Shown in pieces: positions 8,581-18,952 of a DNA stretch of 48,543 nt. Under the pieces are notes generated by a model that did no database searches, was not told the origin of the DNA, and worked only from the letters and a program-made list of their open reading frames with translations. The position numbers and the translations under genes were made by a program. The DNA is from an uncultured Ruminococcus sp. (GTDB taxonomy: Bacteria > Bacillota > Clostridia > Oscillospirales > Acutalibacteraceae): assembly GCA_902802985.1 (NCBI GenBank), contig CADCOE010000058.1:1-48543 (forward strand), in the 5' to 3' direction. The first letter of the stretch is position 1, and every line of letters begins with the position of its first letter.

Positions 8581-11500
8581 TTATGCTTTGATGCCGAGTT
8601 TCTGCTCCACTTCGCTGGCACGAAGTTCCAGCAGCTTAGAGATACCTCTGTCCTGCATCGTAACACCATACAGAACATCTGCCTCTTCCATTGTTCCTCG
8701 TCTGTGTGTAATGCAGATGAATTGTGTTTTATCATTCATTCTTCTCAGATAAGCCGCAAAACGATAGACATTTACGTCATCCAATGCCGCCTCAATTTCG
8801 TCCATCACACAGAACGGTGCGGGACTGACTTTCATAATAGCAAAATACAAAGCGATCGCCACCAGTGCTTTTTCACCGCCCGAAAGCAATTCAATATGTG
8901 ATACAATTTTCCCCGGCGGTTCTACAGCGATCTCAATTCCTGTGGTGAGCACATTTTCGGGATCGGTCAGCGACAAAGAGGCTTTGCCTCCGCCAAACAG
9001 TTCCACAAACGTTGACGAGAAATTTTCATTGATCCTATTAAAGCGTTCAATAAAAATTTCACGCATTTGTTTGGTCAGATCGTTGATAAGATGCAGCAGT
9101 TCCGCTTTGGATTTTTCGACATCCCCGATCTGCACCTTCAGAAATTCATAACGTTCACTGACTTCCTTGTATTCCTCAATAGCGGAAACATTAACACTGC
9201 CCAATGAGCGAATTTTTTGTTTCAATTCGGTCAACCGACGCTGTGCTTTTCCTCTGTCGTCTATTTCAACGGCAGCCTTTTCCGCTTCACGCTTGGTCAA
9301 TTCATATTCATCCCACAGCTTGCTGACAATATCGTCATAATTTTTCCGAAGGTTATTGCGTCTTTCCTCCAGCCTAGCCAATTCGCTGTTGACATTTTCA
9401 CGCTCTGCCGTCTTATCACGTTCCTTTTGACGGAGCTGGGCAGAACGCTGTTCCAGTGCCATTTTATCGGCATTAAACTGCTCAATAGAGCGTTGACCGT
9501 TTTTGATTTTGGCATCCAGTTCCTCTATTTCATTTTCCAGACTTGTGATACTTTTTTTGATTTCCTCGTTTTTTGCCAAAAAAACAGTAATCTCGTTTTG
9601 ATTTTGTTTGATTTTTTCATCAGAAGAACGAAAACGCATATTGGCATTTTGAATTTCTGCGGCAGCATTGGCAATATCCTTTTCCACCGTCAAGATCTTG
9701 ATACGGATCTCCTGTAATTGATCAGTAATAGCTTCACGTCTTTTCACGATGTCATTTTTAGAGCCTGCCAAATTTTTGGCAATATCCTCATTTTGCCTAA
9801 TTTGTTCAGTATACCGATCAATTTCGCTGCGTGCTGTTTTCATCGCCGTTGTCAGTTCATCCAGTTTAGAAACCGCTGTTGATCGTTCTTTTTGCACTTC
9901 AGAGAGTGATTTTTGTGTATGTTCCAACTCAGTGGTACGGCTTTTGATTTCCGCCTCAATTTTTATTTTATCTTCGTTAATAATAGCAAGCCGGTCTTTT
10001 AAAGAAGTGAGCGTTTGTTCCCACTCCGACAATTCCTTTTTGGCCTGATCATATTCAAATTCTGCCTGCTGTGCCCGGTCAGATATTTGCTTAGCATTTC
10101 CTCTTATTTTTTCGATTTCGGCAGCACGGCCCAGCAAACCTGTATTTTTATTCAAAGAGCCGCCTGTCAATGAACCGCCTGCATTCACTACCTGACCATC
10201 CAGTGTTACCACCTTGAAGCGGTAGGAATATTTTCGGGCAATATCCGCAGCACAATCAATATCCTGTGCAATGACAATTCTGCCAAGCAAGTTATACAGT
10301 ATTCCTCTGTAACAGTCATCACAGGAACACAATTCGGAAGCAATCCCGATAAATCCTCTGCACTTTTCCAAGCCGTTTTCCGTCAATTCACGCCCCTTAA
10401 TAGTGGACATTGGCAGAAAAGTCGCACGACCGCCGTCGTGTTGTTTGAGGTAAGCGATAGCACGTTTGGCATCGCCATCATCGGTTGTAACAATGTTCTG
10501 CATAGCGGCACCGAGAGCAATTTCGACTGCTGTACTATATTCAGAGGGGGTACGTATCACTCGTGACACAGGGCCATGGATTCCGCTGAGCGTTCCTTTT
10601 TTGGCTTCACGCATAATCATTTTGACACTTCGGGTAAAGCCTTCCAGATTACGCTCCAGTTCCTCCAGCATTTTGGCTTTACGAAACAGCTGTTCCCCAT
10701 CCAGACGGAGTTGATCGGCTTTCCTTTTCAATGCATCGCACTCACTCACTTTGTTGGAGAGCGACCGTTGCTGATGACCGATGTCAGTGCTCAGCTTGTC
10801 AGCATTTTCGGTACAGTCATTGTACATTTGACGATAATCAGCAATGATATTGCCCAGCGTCGTAATTTGGGAAGAACGTGCCTTGACTGTATTTTCCACC
10901 ACATCCATTCTGCCCGTCAACTCGTCAATAGCAGACGATGAGGTCATATAGCGTATTTTGGCATCGGACGCTTCTTCGGTCAGCTGACTGAGTACGGCAT
11001 TAATTTCGTCAAGCTTTTCCGCAGACTCACTCTCGCCCGATTTAAGTGAGCCGAGTTCGAGTGTGTATTGATCCAGTTGCTTTTTATATTCGTCAGACAA
11101 TTTTTGATTATCATGTATAGACTGTTCTTTTTCGGCAATTTCCTGATAGATCTGTTTTCCGGAATGTTCCATTGCCTGAATATCCAGTTGTATACGTTCA
11201 ATCGTTTGCTTATTATGCAAAATATCGTTACGAAGCACCGATATTTCTGATTTTTTAGCGGCACTTTTTTCCTCATCGTGCGCTATGTCACGACGAACTT
11301 CCTCAACACGGATCGAAAATCTACTTTGTTCCGCAAAAATAGATTCAGTTTCTTCCTGTATCTTTTGAAGAGCCGCCTCGACATCATCGTGCTGAGCCTG
11401 AGCTACTGCAATTTTATTATCTTGTTCCCGTATCACAGCGGAGGATTCGTCCAACGTTTTCAGCCAAAGAGCAATTTCCAGACCACGTTTCTCCTCGGCA

Positions 11501-12153
11501 TATTCCAAATAAGACCTTGCCTTTTCAGACTGAATACGCAGCGGTTCCACTCTGCCCTCCAGTTCTGTCATAATATCACGCAGCCGAACCAAATTATCTT
11601 CGGTTTTGTCAAGACGCTTTTCGGCATCTGCTTTTTTGTAGCGAAAACGAGAAATACCTGCCGCTTCTTCAAAAATTTCCCGTCTGTCCTCACCCTTTGT
11701 GGATACGATAGAGTCAATTTTTCCCTGACCGATCATTGAATAACCATCGCGGCCAAGTCCCGTATCCATAAAAAGCTCGTGTATATCCTGTAATCTTACA
11801 GCAGTATTGTTAATGAGGTATTCGCTGTTGCCGGAGCGGTAAAAACGTCTTGTGATCGCCACCTCATCACCGTCAAACTGCAAGGTTCTGTCGGAATTAT
11901 CAATAGACAGCGTGACCTGAGCATAACCTGTTTTTTTACGCTGCTGTGTCCCGTTGAAGATAACATCCTCCATTTTGGAGCATCGGAGCGATTTGGCGGA
12001 CTGCTCTCCTAACACCCAGCGGATAGCGTCACTGATATTACTTTTACCGCTGCCGTTAGGACCTACCACTGCTGTAATTCCGTTGGTAAAATCCAACTTT
12101 GTCTTATCGGGAAATGTTTTAAATCCCTGTACTTCAAGAGCCTTTAATTTCAC
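8581..12153 (-). CDS. smc: Chromosome segregation protein SMC
   Basis: A 1190-residue SMC ATPase that, with ScpA/ScpB, loops and compacts DNA. It has Walker A GPNGSGKSNISDAI near the N-terminus, a long coiled coil, a Gly-containing hinge in mid-protein (IHGPVSRVIRTP to GSLTGGSL), a second coiled coil, the ABC signature LSGGEKALVAIAL and Walker B FCVMDEIEAALDD. The start is GTG at 12153 (MKLKALEVQGFKTF), behind a weak GGTGAT site. ScpA/B are not in the window. It sits in the conserved rnc-smc-ftsY string. Confidence 0.98.
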   Translation of the reverse strand: MKLKALEVQGFKTFPDKTKLDFTNGITAVVGPNGSGKSNISDAIRWVLGEQSAKSLRCSKMEDVIFNGTQQRKKTGYAQVTLSIDNSDRTLQFDGDEVAITRRFYRSGNSEYLINNTAVRLQDIHELFMDTGLGRDGYSMIGQGKIDSIVSTKGEDRREIFEEAAGISRFRYKKADAEKRLDKTEDNLVRLRDIMTELEGRVEPLRIQSEKARSYLEYAEEKRGLEIALWLKTLDESSAVIREQDNKIAVAQAQHDDVEAALQKIQEETESIFAEQSRFSIRVEEVRRDIAHDEEKSAAKKSEISVLRNDILHNKQTIERIQLDIQAMEHSGKQIYQEIAEKEQSIHDNQKLSDEYKKQLDQYTLELGSLKSGESESAEKLDEINAVLSQLTEEASDAKIRYMTSSSAIDELTGRMDVVENTVKARSSQITTLGNIIADYRQMYNDCTENADKLSTDIGHQQRSLSNKVSECDALKRKADQLRLDGEQLFRKAKMLEELERNLEGFTRSVKMIMREAKKGTLSGIHGPVSRVIRTPSEYSTAVEIALGAAMQNIVTTDDGDAKRAIAYLKQHDGGRATFLPMSTIKGRELTENGLEKCRGFIGIASELCSCDDCYRGILYNLLGRIVIAQDIDCAADIARKYSYRFKVVTLDGQVVNAGGSLTGGSLNKNTGLLGRAAEIEKIRGNAKQISDRAQQAEFEYDQAKKELSEWEQTLTSLKDRLAIINEDKIKIEAEIKSRTTELEHTQKSLSEVQKERSTAVSKLDELTTAMKTARSEIDRYTEQIRQNEDIAKNLAGSKNDIVKRREAITDQLQEIRIKILTVEKDIANAAAEIQNANMRFRSSDEKIKQNQNEITVFLAKNEEIKKSITSLENEIEELDAKIKNGQRSIEQFNADKMALEQRSAQLRQKERDKTAERENVNSELARLEERRNNLRKNYDDIVSKLWDEYELTKREAEKAAVEIDDRGKAQRRLTELKQKIRSLGSVNVSAIEEYKEVSERYEFLKVQIGDVEKSKAELLHLINDLTKQMREIFIERFNRINENFSSTFVELFGGGKASLSLTDPENVLTTGIEIAVEPPGKIVSHIELLSGGEKALVAIALYFAIMKVSPAPFCVMDEIEAALDDVNVYRFAAYLRRMNDKTQFICITHRRGTMEEADVLYGVTMQDRGISKLLELRASEVEQKLGIKA

Positions 12154-12273
12154 TTCATCACCATATACTTCTTCATACTTTTAATCCAATCAACCAAAAT
12201 AGCCAAACGTTTTTTGGTCTCCGGAAAGAACGGAGGTTGATCTCATTCCGACCGGAACTTTCTCTTTTGGAAA

Positions 12274-13293
12274 TTAACGAAAGATACTTTCCCATTGCCT
12301 GGCACGTACCTCATACTTAGAAAGAGTGTTATCCTGACGGACAATGGCGATCACGCCGAGCTGCTTGAGTCTGTCAAGATTTTTGCGTTTCTGACCGATA
12401 AAACGTGATACCGAACGTGAATTGACATAAAATTCCACTGTTCCGCCTTGAATGGCATTGCTTTTGATTTCGTCCAATGTATTTTTATAGATGATCTCGC
12501 TCTCGCAAAGTTCACGAAAAGCAGGGTGATATGCTCCTGCCGCCATATTATCGTGGAGACTGTCACTGTCGTGCAGTCCCAGACGGATCACATTAATAAC
12601 TCTTTCTTCAAAGAACTGCAGCAGATCAGCGCAAAGAGCAACTGCATCATCCAATTTTTCAGGGCAATATTCTCCCTTTTGATACAAGTCGAACAATTCT
12701 GTCCCTTTCATCACGACCGTAGGATAGATCCTTACGGTATCAGGTTGCAAATCGGCAAGATTTTCTGCCGTATATTTATCTTTTACATCATTGCTCTTGT
12801 ACATTCCCGTCATCATCTGCAAACCCAATGAAAACCCGCTGTCCTTAATCAGCTGCGACGATTGCACAACATCATCGGCGGAGTGTCCCCTGTGATTGGC
12901 ATTAAGCACATCATCACACATACTTTGTGCCCCCAATTCGATGGAGGTCACGCCGTATCTTCTCAAAACAGCCAGTACTTCTCTGTCAATCGCATCAGGA
13001 CGGGTAGAAATACGGATCCCCTGAAATTCGCCGCTCCTGACAAAAGGAGAGGCCGCCGACAGCAGTTCTGTCATATAATTTCTGTCAATGGCGGTAAAGC
13101 TGCCGCCGAAAAAAGCGATCTCGGTATATGCCGTATTTTCTCCAAGACTACTTCTTGCTGTATTGACCGCATCAAGAACATCCTGTGGAGTCGGCTGATA
13201 AGCCTGTCCTGTAATTTCCTTCTGATTGCAGAAAGAACACTGATGAGGACAACCATTATGCGGTACAAATAATGCTACATTTGAATGTTTCAA
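12274..13293 (-). CDS. Elp3-like radical SAM protein
   Basis: A 339-residue radical SAM protein. The iron-sulfur motif CxxxCxxC is CPHQCSFC (residues 15-22), followed by FFGGSFTAI and the Elp3-like ISTRPDAID and IELGAQSM. Members with the N-terminus xxFVPHxGCPHxCxFCNQ lie next to rnc or smc in many Clostridia; their substrate is not established, though Elp3 relatives modify tRNA wobble uridine. No GNAT domain follows, unlike true Elp3. The start is TTG at 13293, overlapping the rnc stop by four bases (TTGA), so translation is probably coupled. Confidence 0.88.
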   Translation of the reverse strand: MKHSNVALFVPHNGCPHQCSFCNQKEITGQAYQPTPQDVLDAVNTARSSLGENTAYTEIAFFGGSFTAIDRNYMTELLSAASPFVRSGEFQGIRISTRPDAIDREVLAVLRRYGVTSIELGAQSMCDDVLNANHRGHSADDVVQSSQLIKDSGFSLGLQMMTGMYKSNDVKDKYTAENLADLQPDTVRIYPTVVMKGTELFDLYQKGEYCPEKLDDAVALCADLLQFFEERVINVIRLGLHDSDSLHDNMAAGAYHPAFRELCESEIIYKNTLDEIKSNAIQGGTVEFYVNSRSVSRFIGQKRKNLDRLKQLGVIAIVRQDNTLSKYEVRARQWESIFR

Positions 13294-13967
13294 TATCCCA
13301 TCAACTCCAAAGCTTCTCTGGCAGCTTGTTGTTCGGCTTCTTTTTTACTTCTGCCGCCGCCTTTTCCGATCACGTTATTATTCAGATGGACCTCGACAAA
13401 AAAATGCTTGTCGTGGTCGGGTCCTTCTTCACCCGTAAGCACATAAGAAAGATGCTCCTCGGGATTTTTCTGTATAATTTCCTGAAGAGTTGTCTTATAG
13501 TCCTTAAATGCCCTTGGCTTGGGATTTTTAATTTCAGGCTCTACGAACGATAAGATAAATCTCCCTGCTTCTTTCATTCCTGCATCAAGATAAATAGAGG
13601 CGATCACCGCCTCAAAGGCATCGGCAAGAATAGATGGTCTTTCGTTGCCCTTCAGATTTTTTTCGCCCTTGCTCAGCTTCAGATATTTACCGAGTCCCAA
13701 AGCCTTTGCAAAGCGGCAAAGGCTTTTTTCACACACCAATGCCGCTCTGAGTTTGGACAGCTCCCCTTCGGGCAAATTCGGACAGTTACGGTAAATATAA
13801 TCCGATACGACAATACTCAGTACCGCATCGCCCAAAAATTCCAGCCGTTCATTACTTTTTACCCCGTGCCGCACCTCATTGGCATAGGACGAATGTGTCA
13901 GTGCATTTTCAAGATAGGAAATATTATGATATTGATGCCCTATTCTCTTTTGAAGCTCTTTCATCAT
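13290..13967 (-). CDS. rnc: Ribonuclease III
   Basis: Cleaves double-stranded RNA in rRNA and mRNA maturation. The 225-residue protein has the catalytic signature NERLEFLGDAVL, the later EAVIASIYLDAG, and a C-terminal dsRNA-binding domain ending GGGRSKKEAEQQAAREALELMGY-like (KKEAEQQAAREAL). Its ATG overlaps the plsX stop. In many Firmicutes an acyl carrier protein gene lies between plsX and rnc; here it is absent. Confidence 0.97.
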   Translation of the reverse strand: MMKELQKRIGHQYHNISYLENALTHSSYANEVRHGVKSNERLEFLGDAVLSIVVSDYIYRNCPNLPEGELSKLRAALVCEKSLCRFAKALGLGKYLKLSKGEKNLKGNERPSILADAFEAVIASIYLDAGMKEAGRFILSFVEPEIKNPKPRAFKDYKTTLQEIIQKNPEEHLSYVLTGEEGPDHDKHFFVEVHLNNNVIGKGGGRSKKEAEQQAAREALELMGY

Positions 13968-14980
13968 TCATTCTCCTCTTTTTGGATTTTAAGTGCCACA
14001 ATATTTTCTTCGATTTTTCCCACAACATCGGTATTAGTGAAATCGATCACCGACTTCATTGCTGTCACAACGGCATCCGCCTTGGCACTGCCGTGTGTTT
14101 TGAGTACAGGCTTGGAAACACCCATCACAGGTGCAGCCCCATACTGATTATAGTCAAAGTAATCTTTCAGTTCAGACAGTTCCTTTTTGATCAGTAAGGC
14201 AGCCAATTTAGTTTTGACGTTTTTATAGAACACCCCTTTGATTTTCTTAAACAGCTCCATTGCCACACCCTCGTACATTTTGACGATGACATTGCCGGTA
14301 AATCCGTCCGCCACAATTACATCTGCTGCTCCGGCAGGAATGTCACGCGCCTCCATATTTCCAATAAAGTTGACAGGTGTTTCTTTGAGCAGCTGAAACG
14401 CCTGATGCTGCAAAGCTCCCCCCTTATGATCTTCTGTTCCGACATTGGCAAGAGCCACACGGGGATTTTTGACTCCCAATACATTTTCCATATAAATAGA
14501 ACCCATTATACCGAATTGCCGCAGCATTTCAGGTCTGACGTCAATATTGGCTCCACTGTCGATCAGCAGGACAGGACCTTTCGAAGTCGGCATTACCGGT
14601 GAAAATGCAGGACGTTTTACTCCCTTGATGCGTTTGACAATCATCGTTGCACCCACGACCAAAGCACCGCTGTTTCCTGCTGAGAGAAACGCATCCGCCT
14701 CTCCCTTTGCAAGCAAACGCAGACCTACTGCCATCGAAGAATTTTTTTTGGACTTCATAATTTCTCCGGCTTCGTCCTCCATTGTCACAATGTCAGGTGC
14801 ATCATAAATGGTAAACGAAGCAATATCCAGATCGTTCTCCTTGGCACATTGTTTTATTTTCTCGGTATTGCCGACCAGTGCAATTTCAAGATCGTCATAC
14901 CTGTCCAGACAACGCACACCTCCCTTGATAATTTCCAACGGTGCATAATCACCGCCAAATGCGTCTACAAGAACCTTCAT
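13964..14980 (-). CDS. plsX: Phosphate acyltransferase PlsX
   Basis: Makes acyl-phosphate from acyl-ACP for phospholipid synthesis. The 338-residue protein begins MKVLVDAFGGDYAPLEI (family MxIAxDxxGGDxxP) and contains FLSAGNSGALVVGA and VIVADGFTGNVIVK. ATG at 14980 follows AAAGGAG; upstream in-frame codons to 15025 lack this support. It overlaps rnc by four bases and lies 45 bases after trmFO. No fab or acp genes accompany it. Confidence 0.96.
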   Translation of the reverse strand: MKVLVDAFGGDYAPLEIIKGGVRCLDRYDDLEIALVGNTEKIKQCAKENDLDIASFTIYDAPDIVTMEDEAGEIMKSKKNSSMAVGLRLLAKGEADAFLSAGNSGALVVGATMIVKRIKGVKRPAFSPVMPTSKGPVLLIDSGANIDVRPEMLRQFGIMGSIYMENVLGVKNPRVALANVGTEDHKGGALQHQAFQLLKETPVNFIGNMEARDIPAGAADVIVADGFTGNVIVKMYEGVAMELFKKIKGVFYKNVKTKLAALLIKKELSELKDYFDYNQYGAAPVMGVSKPVLKTHGSAKADAVVTAMKSVIDFTNTDVVGKIEENIVALKIQKEENE

Positions 14981-15025
14981 TACAAAACTCCTTTCCATTT
15001 GACACCTGGGAAAAGCACCGTTCAT

Positions 15026-16336
15026 TTATTGCAAACGGGCAGCCACACGGCTCAACTCATTCAATGATCTTTGGGCGTAAGCAGCCGCACGTTCCCTTTT
15101 GTCACGAACTGCGACATCTAAAGGCGGAAAAATTCCCAGATTAGCACCCATCGGCTGAAAATCCCGAACCGTTTCATCACTGATATAACGTGATAATGCT
15201 CCTATCATAGTAACAGCAGGCAGTACCACGGTATCCTCATTCCGATAACGTTTCACGGCATTCATTCCCGCTATCATTCCCGATGATGCCGACTCCATAT
15301 AACCTTCGACTCCCGTCATCTGACCGGCAAAAAAGATACGTCCGTTAGATCGGAGCGAGTAATCCGCATTCAGTACCCTCGGTGAATCCAGAAACGTATT
15401 GCGGTGCATTACGCCATAACGAACATATTCCGCATTTTTCAGAGCAGGGATCATTCCAAACACACGTTTCTGCTCCGGGAACTTCAAATTTGTCTGAAAT
15501 CCGACCAGATTATACATTGTTTTGGCAGCATTTTCTGTTCGCAGCTGCAGAACCGCCCACGGACGGTGTCCTGTATGAGGGTCACGCAGTCCGACAGGCT
15601 TCATCGGTCCGAAACGCAGGGTCTGCAAACCTCTTTGAGCAAGAATTTCCACAGGCATACAACCCTCATAAACTTTCGGGTTCTGTACATCGACATCGTG
15701 CCTTGGAGCACGTTCCGCATTGATCAGCTGCTCGTGAAATAATTCATATTGTTCCTTGTTCATCGGGCAGTTAATATAAGCATCATCCTCGCCCTTATCA
15801 TAGCGTGATGCTGTAAAAGCATACCTCATATCAATACTTTCCGCCATCACAACGGGTGCTGCCGCATCAAAGAAATGGAGAGAACCTCCGCACATCGATG
15901 CAATTTTTTCTGCCAGTGCATCGCTTGTCAGCGGACCTGTTGCGACAACAGTAATGCCATCTTGAGGGATGTCGGTCACTTCGAGTTCGATGATCTCGAT
16001 CAGCGGATGATTTTTCACAGCCTGCGTCACCATTGCGGAAAATTGATCTCTGTCAACCGCAAGAGCACCGCCTGCCGGCACGGCACATTGATCGGCACAG
16101 TCCATCAGCAAGGAGCCGATCCGACGCATTTCCTCTTTAAGCAATCCTGCCGCCGATTCAATTCGTGCTGCTTTCAGGGAATTGGAACATATCAGTTCGC
16201 AGAACATTTCACTTCTGTGGGCAGGGGTCATTTTATGAGGTTTCATCTCATACAATCTCACTTTAATTCCTCTTTTGGCGATCTGATACGCTGCTTCACA
16301 GCCTGCCAAACCCGCCCCGAGCACATTGATATACAT
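15026..16336 (-). CDS. trmFO: Folate-dependent tRNA m5U54 methyltransferase TrmFO
   Basis: Methylates U54 in the T-loop of tRNA using methylene-THF and FAD. The 436-residue protein starts MYINVLGAGLAGCEAAYQ, a Rossmann FAD-binding motif, and has the family segments ICSNSLKAA, NCPMNKEQY and GQMTGVEGYMES. The ATG at 16336 is well spaced from AAAGGCGG; the GTG at 16345 is too near. Use of folate links it loosely to the folate operon at 41-44 kb. Confidence 0.96.
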   Translation of the reverse strand: MYINVLGAGLAGCEAAYQIAKRGIKVRLYEMKPHKMTPAHRSEMFCELICSNSLKAARIESAAGLLKEEMRRIGSLLMDCADQCAVPAGGALAVDRDQFSAMVTQAVKNHPLIEIIELEVTDIPQDGITVVATGPLTSDALAEKIASMCGGSLHFFDAAAPVVMAESIDMRYAFTASRYDKGEDDAYINCPMNKEQYELFHEQLINAERAPRHDVDVQNPKVYEGCMPVEILAQRGLQTLRFGPMKPVGLRDPHTGHRPWAVLQLRTENAAKTMYNLVGFQTNLKFPEQKRVFGMIPALKNAEYVRYGVMHRNTFLDSPRVLNADYSLRSNGRIFFAGQMTGVEGYMESASSGMIAGMNAVKRYRNEDTVVLPAVTMIGALSRYISDETVRDFQPMGANLGIFPPLDVAVRDKRERAAAYAQRSLNELSRVAARLQ

Positions 16337-16372
16337 TACCGTCACCGCCTTTATTTACAGATTATCTTATTT

Positions 16373-16401
16373 ATTTTACCACATATTACCCGCCATAGCA
16401 A
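16373..16401 (-). promoter_or_regulatory. Probable promoter for trmFO-plsX-rnc string
   Basis: TTGCTA (16396-16401), 17-base spacer, TAAAAT (16373-16378) on the minus strand, about 40 bases upstream of trmFO and downstream of the topA terminator. The match is imperfect. Confidence 0.5.
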
Positions 16402-16503
16402 CAAAAAATTAATCACAGCATTGATTATGATGGATACATTGAATAATCAGCACTATATTCACCCTGTTTTTTATCTTATCACATACCGCTGTGACTATCA
16501 ACC

Positions 16504-16554
16504 GAAAAAAGAAACGAACTGCCGCAAAATAACAAGCTTTTGCAGCAGTCCGTT
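16504..16554 (-). terminator. Intrinsic terminator after topA
   Basis: A 17-pair stem (two G-U pairs) at 16513-16554 with an 8-base loop, followed on the minus strand by TCTTTTTT. It lies 80 bases after the topA stop and divides dprA-topA from trmFO. Confidence 0.85.
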
Positions 16555-16635
16555 TTCGATTGTTTGATTTTGTTCAAAAGACAGCATTTCCGATAGGATC
16601 AGAACGCAGCCAATCATTGGAAAAGAAGCGATCAT

Positions 16636-18846
16636 TCAAGAAGCCGTTGTATCAGATATAACAGGCTGTTTGCTTTCCTTTTCAGAAAGATCCTCTTCGG
16701 TTTTTTGATCGTCTGTTTTTGCCATACTAACAGGCACAGAAATCACTTCTGTTTCTTCAGTATCGTCATCTTTAGAATAGCCACACCCCTCTGCATTACA
16801 GAACAATTTAGGCTGTTTTCCTTTTTTCTTAAAAAGGATTTCCCCACACTGAGGACATTTTTGGTCTGTCGGTTCATACCACGAAATAAAGTGACAGTTG
16901 GGATATTCGGAACAGCCGTAAAATGCTCTGCCTCGTTTCGTCTGTCTGACGATAATATCACCGCCGCACTTGGGACAGGAAACATCTTTGAGCTTGTTAA
17001 CAATTTTAACGATATTTTTGCAGTCGGGATAACCCGAACACGCAATAAATTTACCGAAACGTCCGTATTTTACTACCATTGGCTTACCGCATTTATCACA
17101 GATCAAATCCGTTTTATCTTCTTCGAGTTCGATTTTTATGCCGTCCATATCAGCCTTTGCCTTTTTAAGTGTCTCGCTGAAATCGCCGTAAAAATCCGTG
17201 AGCAGCTGTACCCATGGCAATTTTCCGTCTTCTACAGTATCAAGATCGTTTTCCATCCGTGCGGTAAACTTGACGTTAACGATTTTAGGAAAACAATCTT
17301 CCATCAATTTCGTGGTTACTTCTCCCAGTTCGGTAGGGAACAGCGTCTTGCTTTCACGCTTCACATACCCTCTGGAGGTAATCGTAGAGATCGTAGCAGC
17401 ATAAGTAGAAGGTCTGCCGATACCGTATTCTTCCAGTGCCTTGATCAGGGAAGCTTCCGTATAACGGGCAGGCGGCTGAGTAAAATGCTGGTTCGGCGTC
17501 ATTTCCTTGACACGCAGCAATGTTCCCTTTTCCAATGCAGGCAGTTCGGATTCCTTTTCCTCGTCGTTGGTATCCTTACTTTCCACATAAAGGACTGTAT
17601 AGCCGTCAAAATCCACACGATAACCGGACGCCTTAAAAAGATAATCGTTCATTGCAATGTCTGCCTGCGTTGTTTTCTGGATACATTCTGCCATCTGGCA
17701 CGCAATAAAACGTTCCCAGATCAGCTTATAGAGTTTATATTGATCATTCGTCAAACTATCCTTAATGCTTGACGGTTCCAGTTCCACTGAGGTAGGACGA
17801 ATGGCTTCGTGACCGTCCTGTGCATTAGATCTGGATTTAAAATGCCGCTGACCTGTTGAAGGAAGGTAATTTTCTCCCCATTTATTTCTGATAAAGGTTT
17901 CTGCTGCATTAAGTGCATCGTCAGACAGTCGGAGAGAGTCGGTTCTCATATACGTAATCAGACCGACAGCCCCCATCCCCTTGATGTCAACACCTTCATA
18001 CAGTTCCTGTGCCACCTTCATTGTCCGCTTGGACTGAAAACCGAGTTTACGAGAGGCTTCCTGTTGGAGTGTGGAAGTAATGAAAGGAGGAGCGGGCTGA
18101 CGTTTTCTTGTACCGTGACGCACCTTTTCAACAACCGGAACTGCATCCTGAATACTGTCAAGGATCGCCTGTGCCTGCTCTCCGTTTTCAATTTTGATTT
18201 TACCGTTTCTGTCGCCATAAAAGGCGGCGGAAAATGCCTTGCGGCTTCCCTTGGGGATCAATTTTGCATCAATGCTCCAATATTCATCGGGTTGGAACTC
18301 CCGTATCTTTTTTTCACGGTCTACGATGATACGTACAGCGACCGATTGCACCCGTCCGGCAGAAAGTCCCTTTCTGATTTTTTTGGAAAGGAACGGACTG
18401 ATTTTATAACCAACCAACCTGTCAAGGATACGCCGTGCCTGTTGAGCATTGACCAGATCAATGTCAATTTTTCTGGGAGCACCCATTCCATTTTGTACAC
18501 CCGTTTTGGTAATTTCATTAAATGTAACACGGTTGGTATCGTCAAGATCAAGATTTAACAAATAAGCCAAATGCCACGAAATAGCTTCTCCCTCACGATC
18601 AGGGTCGGTAGCAAGATAGACATATTCGCTTTTTCCTGCAAGTTTGATCAGATCTTCCGCCAATTTTTCTTTTCCCTTAATAATTTCATACTTAGGGGCA
18701 AACTTTTTCTTTATATCAACACTTAACCGATTGGGATTAAGGTCACGGATGTGTCCCATCGAGGCAACTACCTCATATCCCGAGCCAAGATATTTCTTAA
18801 TTGTCTTTGCCTTTGCCGGTGACTCTACTATAACAAGCTTAGACAT
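16636..18846 (-). CDS. topA: DNA topoisomerase I
   Basis: Type IA topoisomerase that relaxes negative supercoils. The 736-residue protein has the TOPRIM start MSKLVIVESPAKAKTIKKYL, the DPDREGEAI metal site, the active-site region GLITYMRTDS (Tyr) and IGRPSTYA. The C-terminus carries three zinc fingers of four Cys (CDKCGKP...CSGYPDC, CPKCGG...CSEYPNC, CPQCGE...CNAEGC), then an acidic tail. ATG at 18846 follows GGAGGG; the extra 20 codons upstream are rejected. Its own promoter is at 18953-18981. Confidence 0.97.
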   Translation of the reverse strand: MSKLVIVESPAKAKTIKKYLGSGYEVVASMGHIRDLNPNRLSVDIKKKFAPKYEIIKGKEKLAEDLIKLAGKSEYVYLATDPDREGEAISWHLAYLLNLDLDDTNRVTFNEITKTGVQNGMGAPRKIDIDLVNAQQARRILDRLVGYKISPFLSKKIRKGLSAGRVQSVAVRIIVDREKKIREFQPDEYWSIDAKLIPKGSRKAFSAAFYGDRNGKIKIENGEQAQAILDSIQDAVPVVEKVRHGTRKRQPAPPFITSTLQQEASRKLGFQSKRTMKVAQELYEGVDIKGMGAVGLITYMRTDSLRLSDDALNAAETFIRNKWGENYLPSTGQRHFKSRSNAQDGHEAIRPTSVELEPSSIKDSLTNDQYKLYKLIWERFIACQMAECIQKTTQADIAMNDYLFKASGYRVDFDGYTVLYVESKDTNDEEKESELPALEKGTLLRVKEMTPNQHFTQPPARYTEASLIKALEEYGIGRPSTYAATISTITSRGYVKRESKTLFPTELGEVTTKLMEDCFPKIVNVKFTARMENDLDTVEDGKLPWVQLLTDFYGDFSETLKKAKADMDGIKIELEEDKTDLICDKCGKPMVVKYGRFGKFIACSGYPDCKNIVKIVNKLKDVSCPKCGGDIIVRQTKRGRAFYGCSEYPNCHFISWYEPTDQKCPQCGEILFKKKGKQPKLFCNAEGCGYSKDDDTEETEVISVPVSMAKTDDQKTEEDLSEKESKQPVISDTTAS

Positions 18847-18952
18847 AAATCTTCCCTCCGAAGAATTGACTTGATAGACGGAAACAGCTATGTACAGCGG
18901 ATACATCGCCTCCGTTAAATATCATCTCGATTTTGTTTTTGCAAACAGATGT

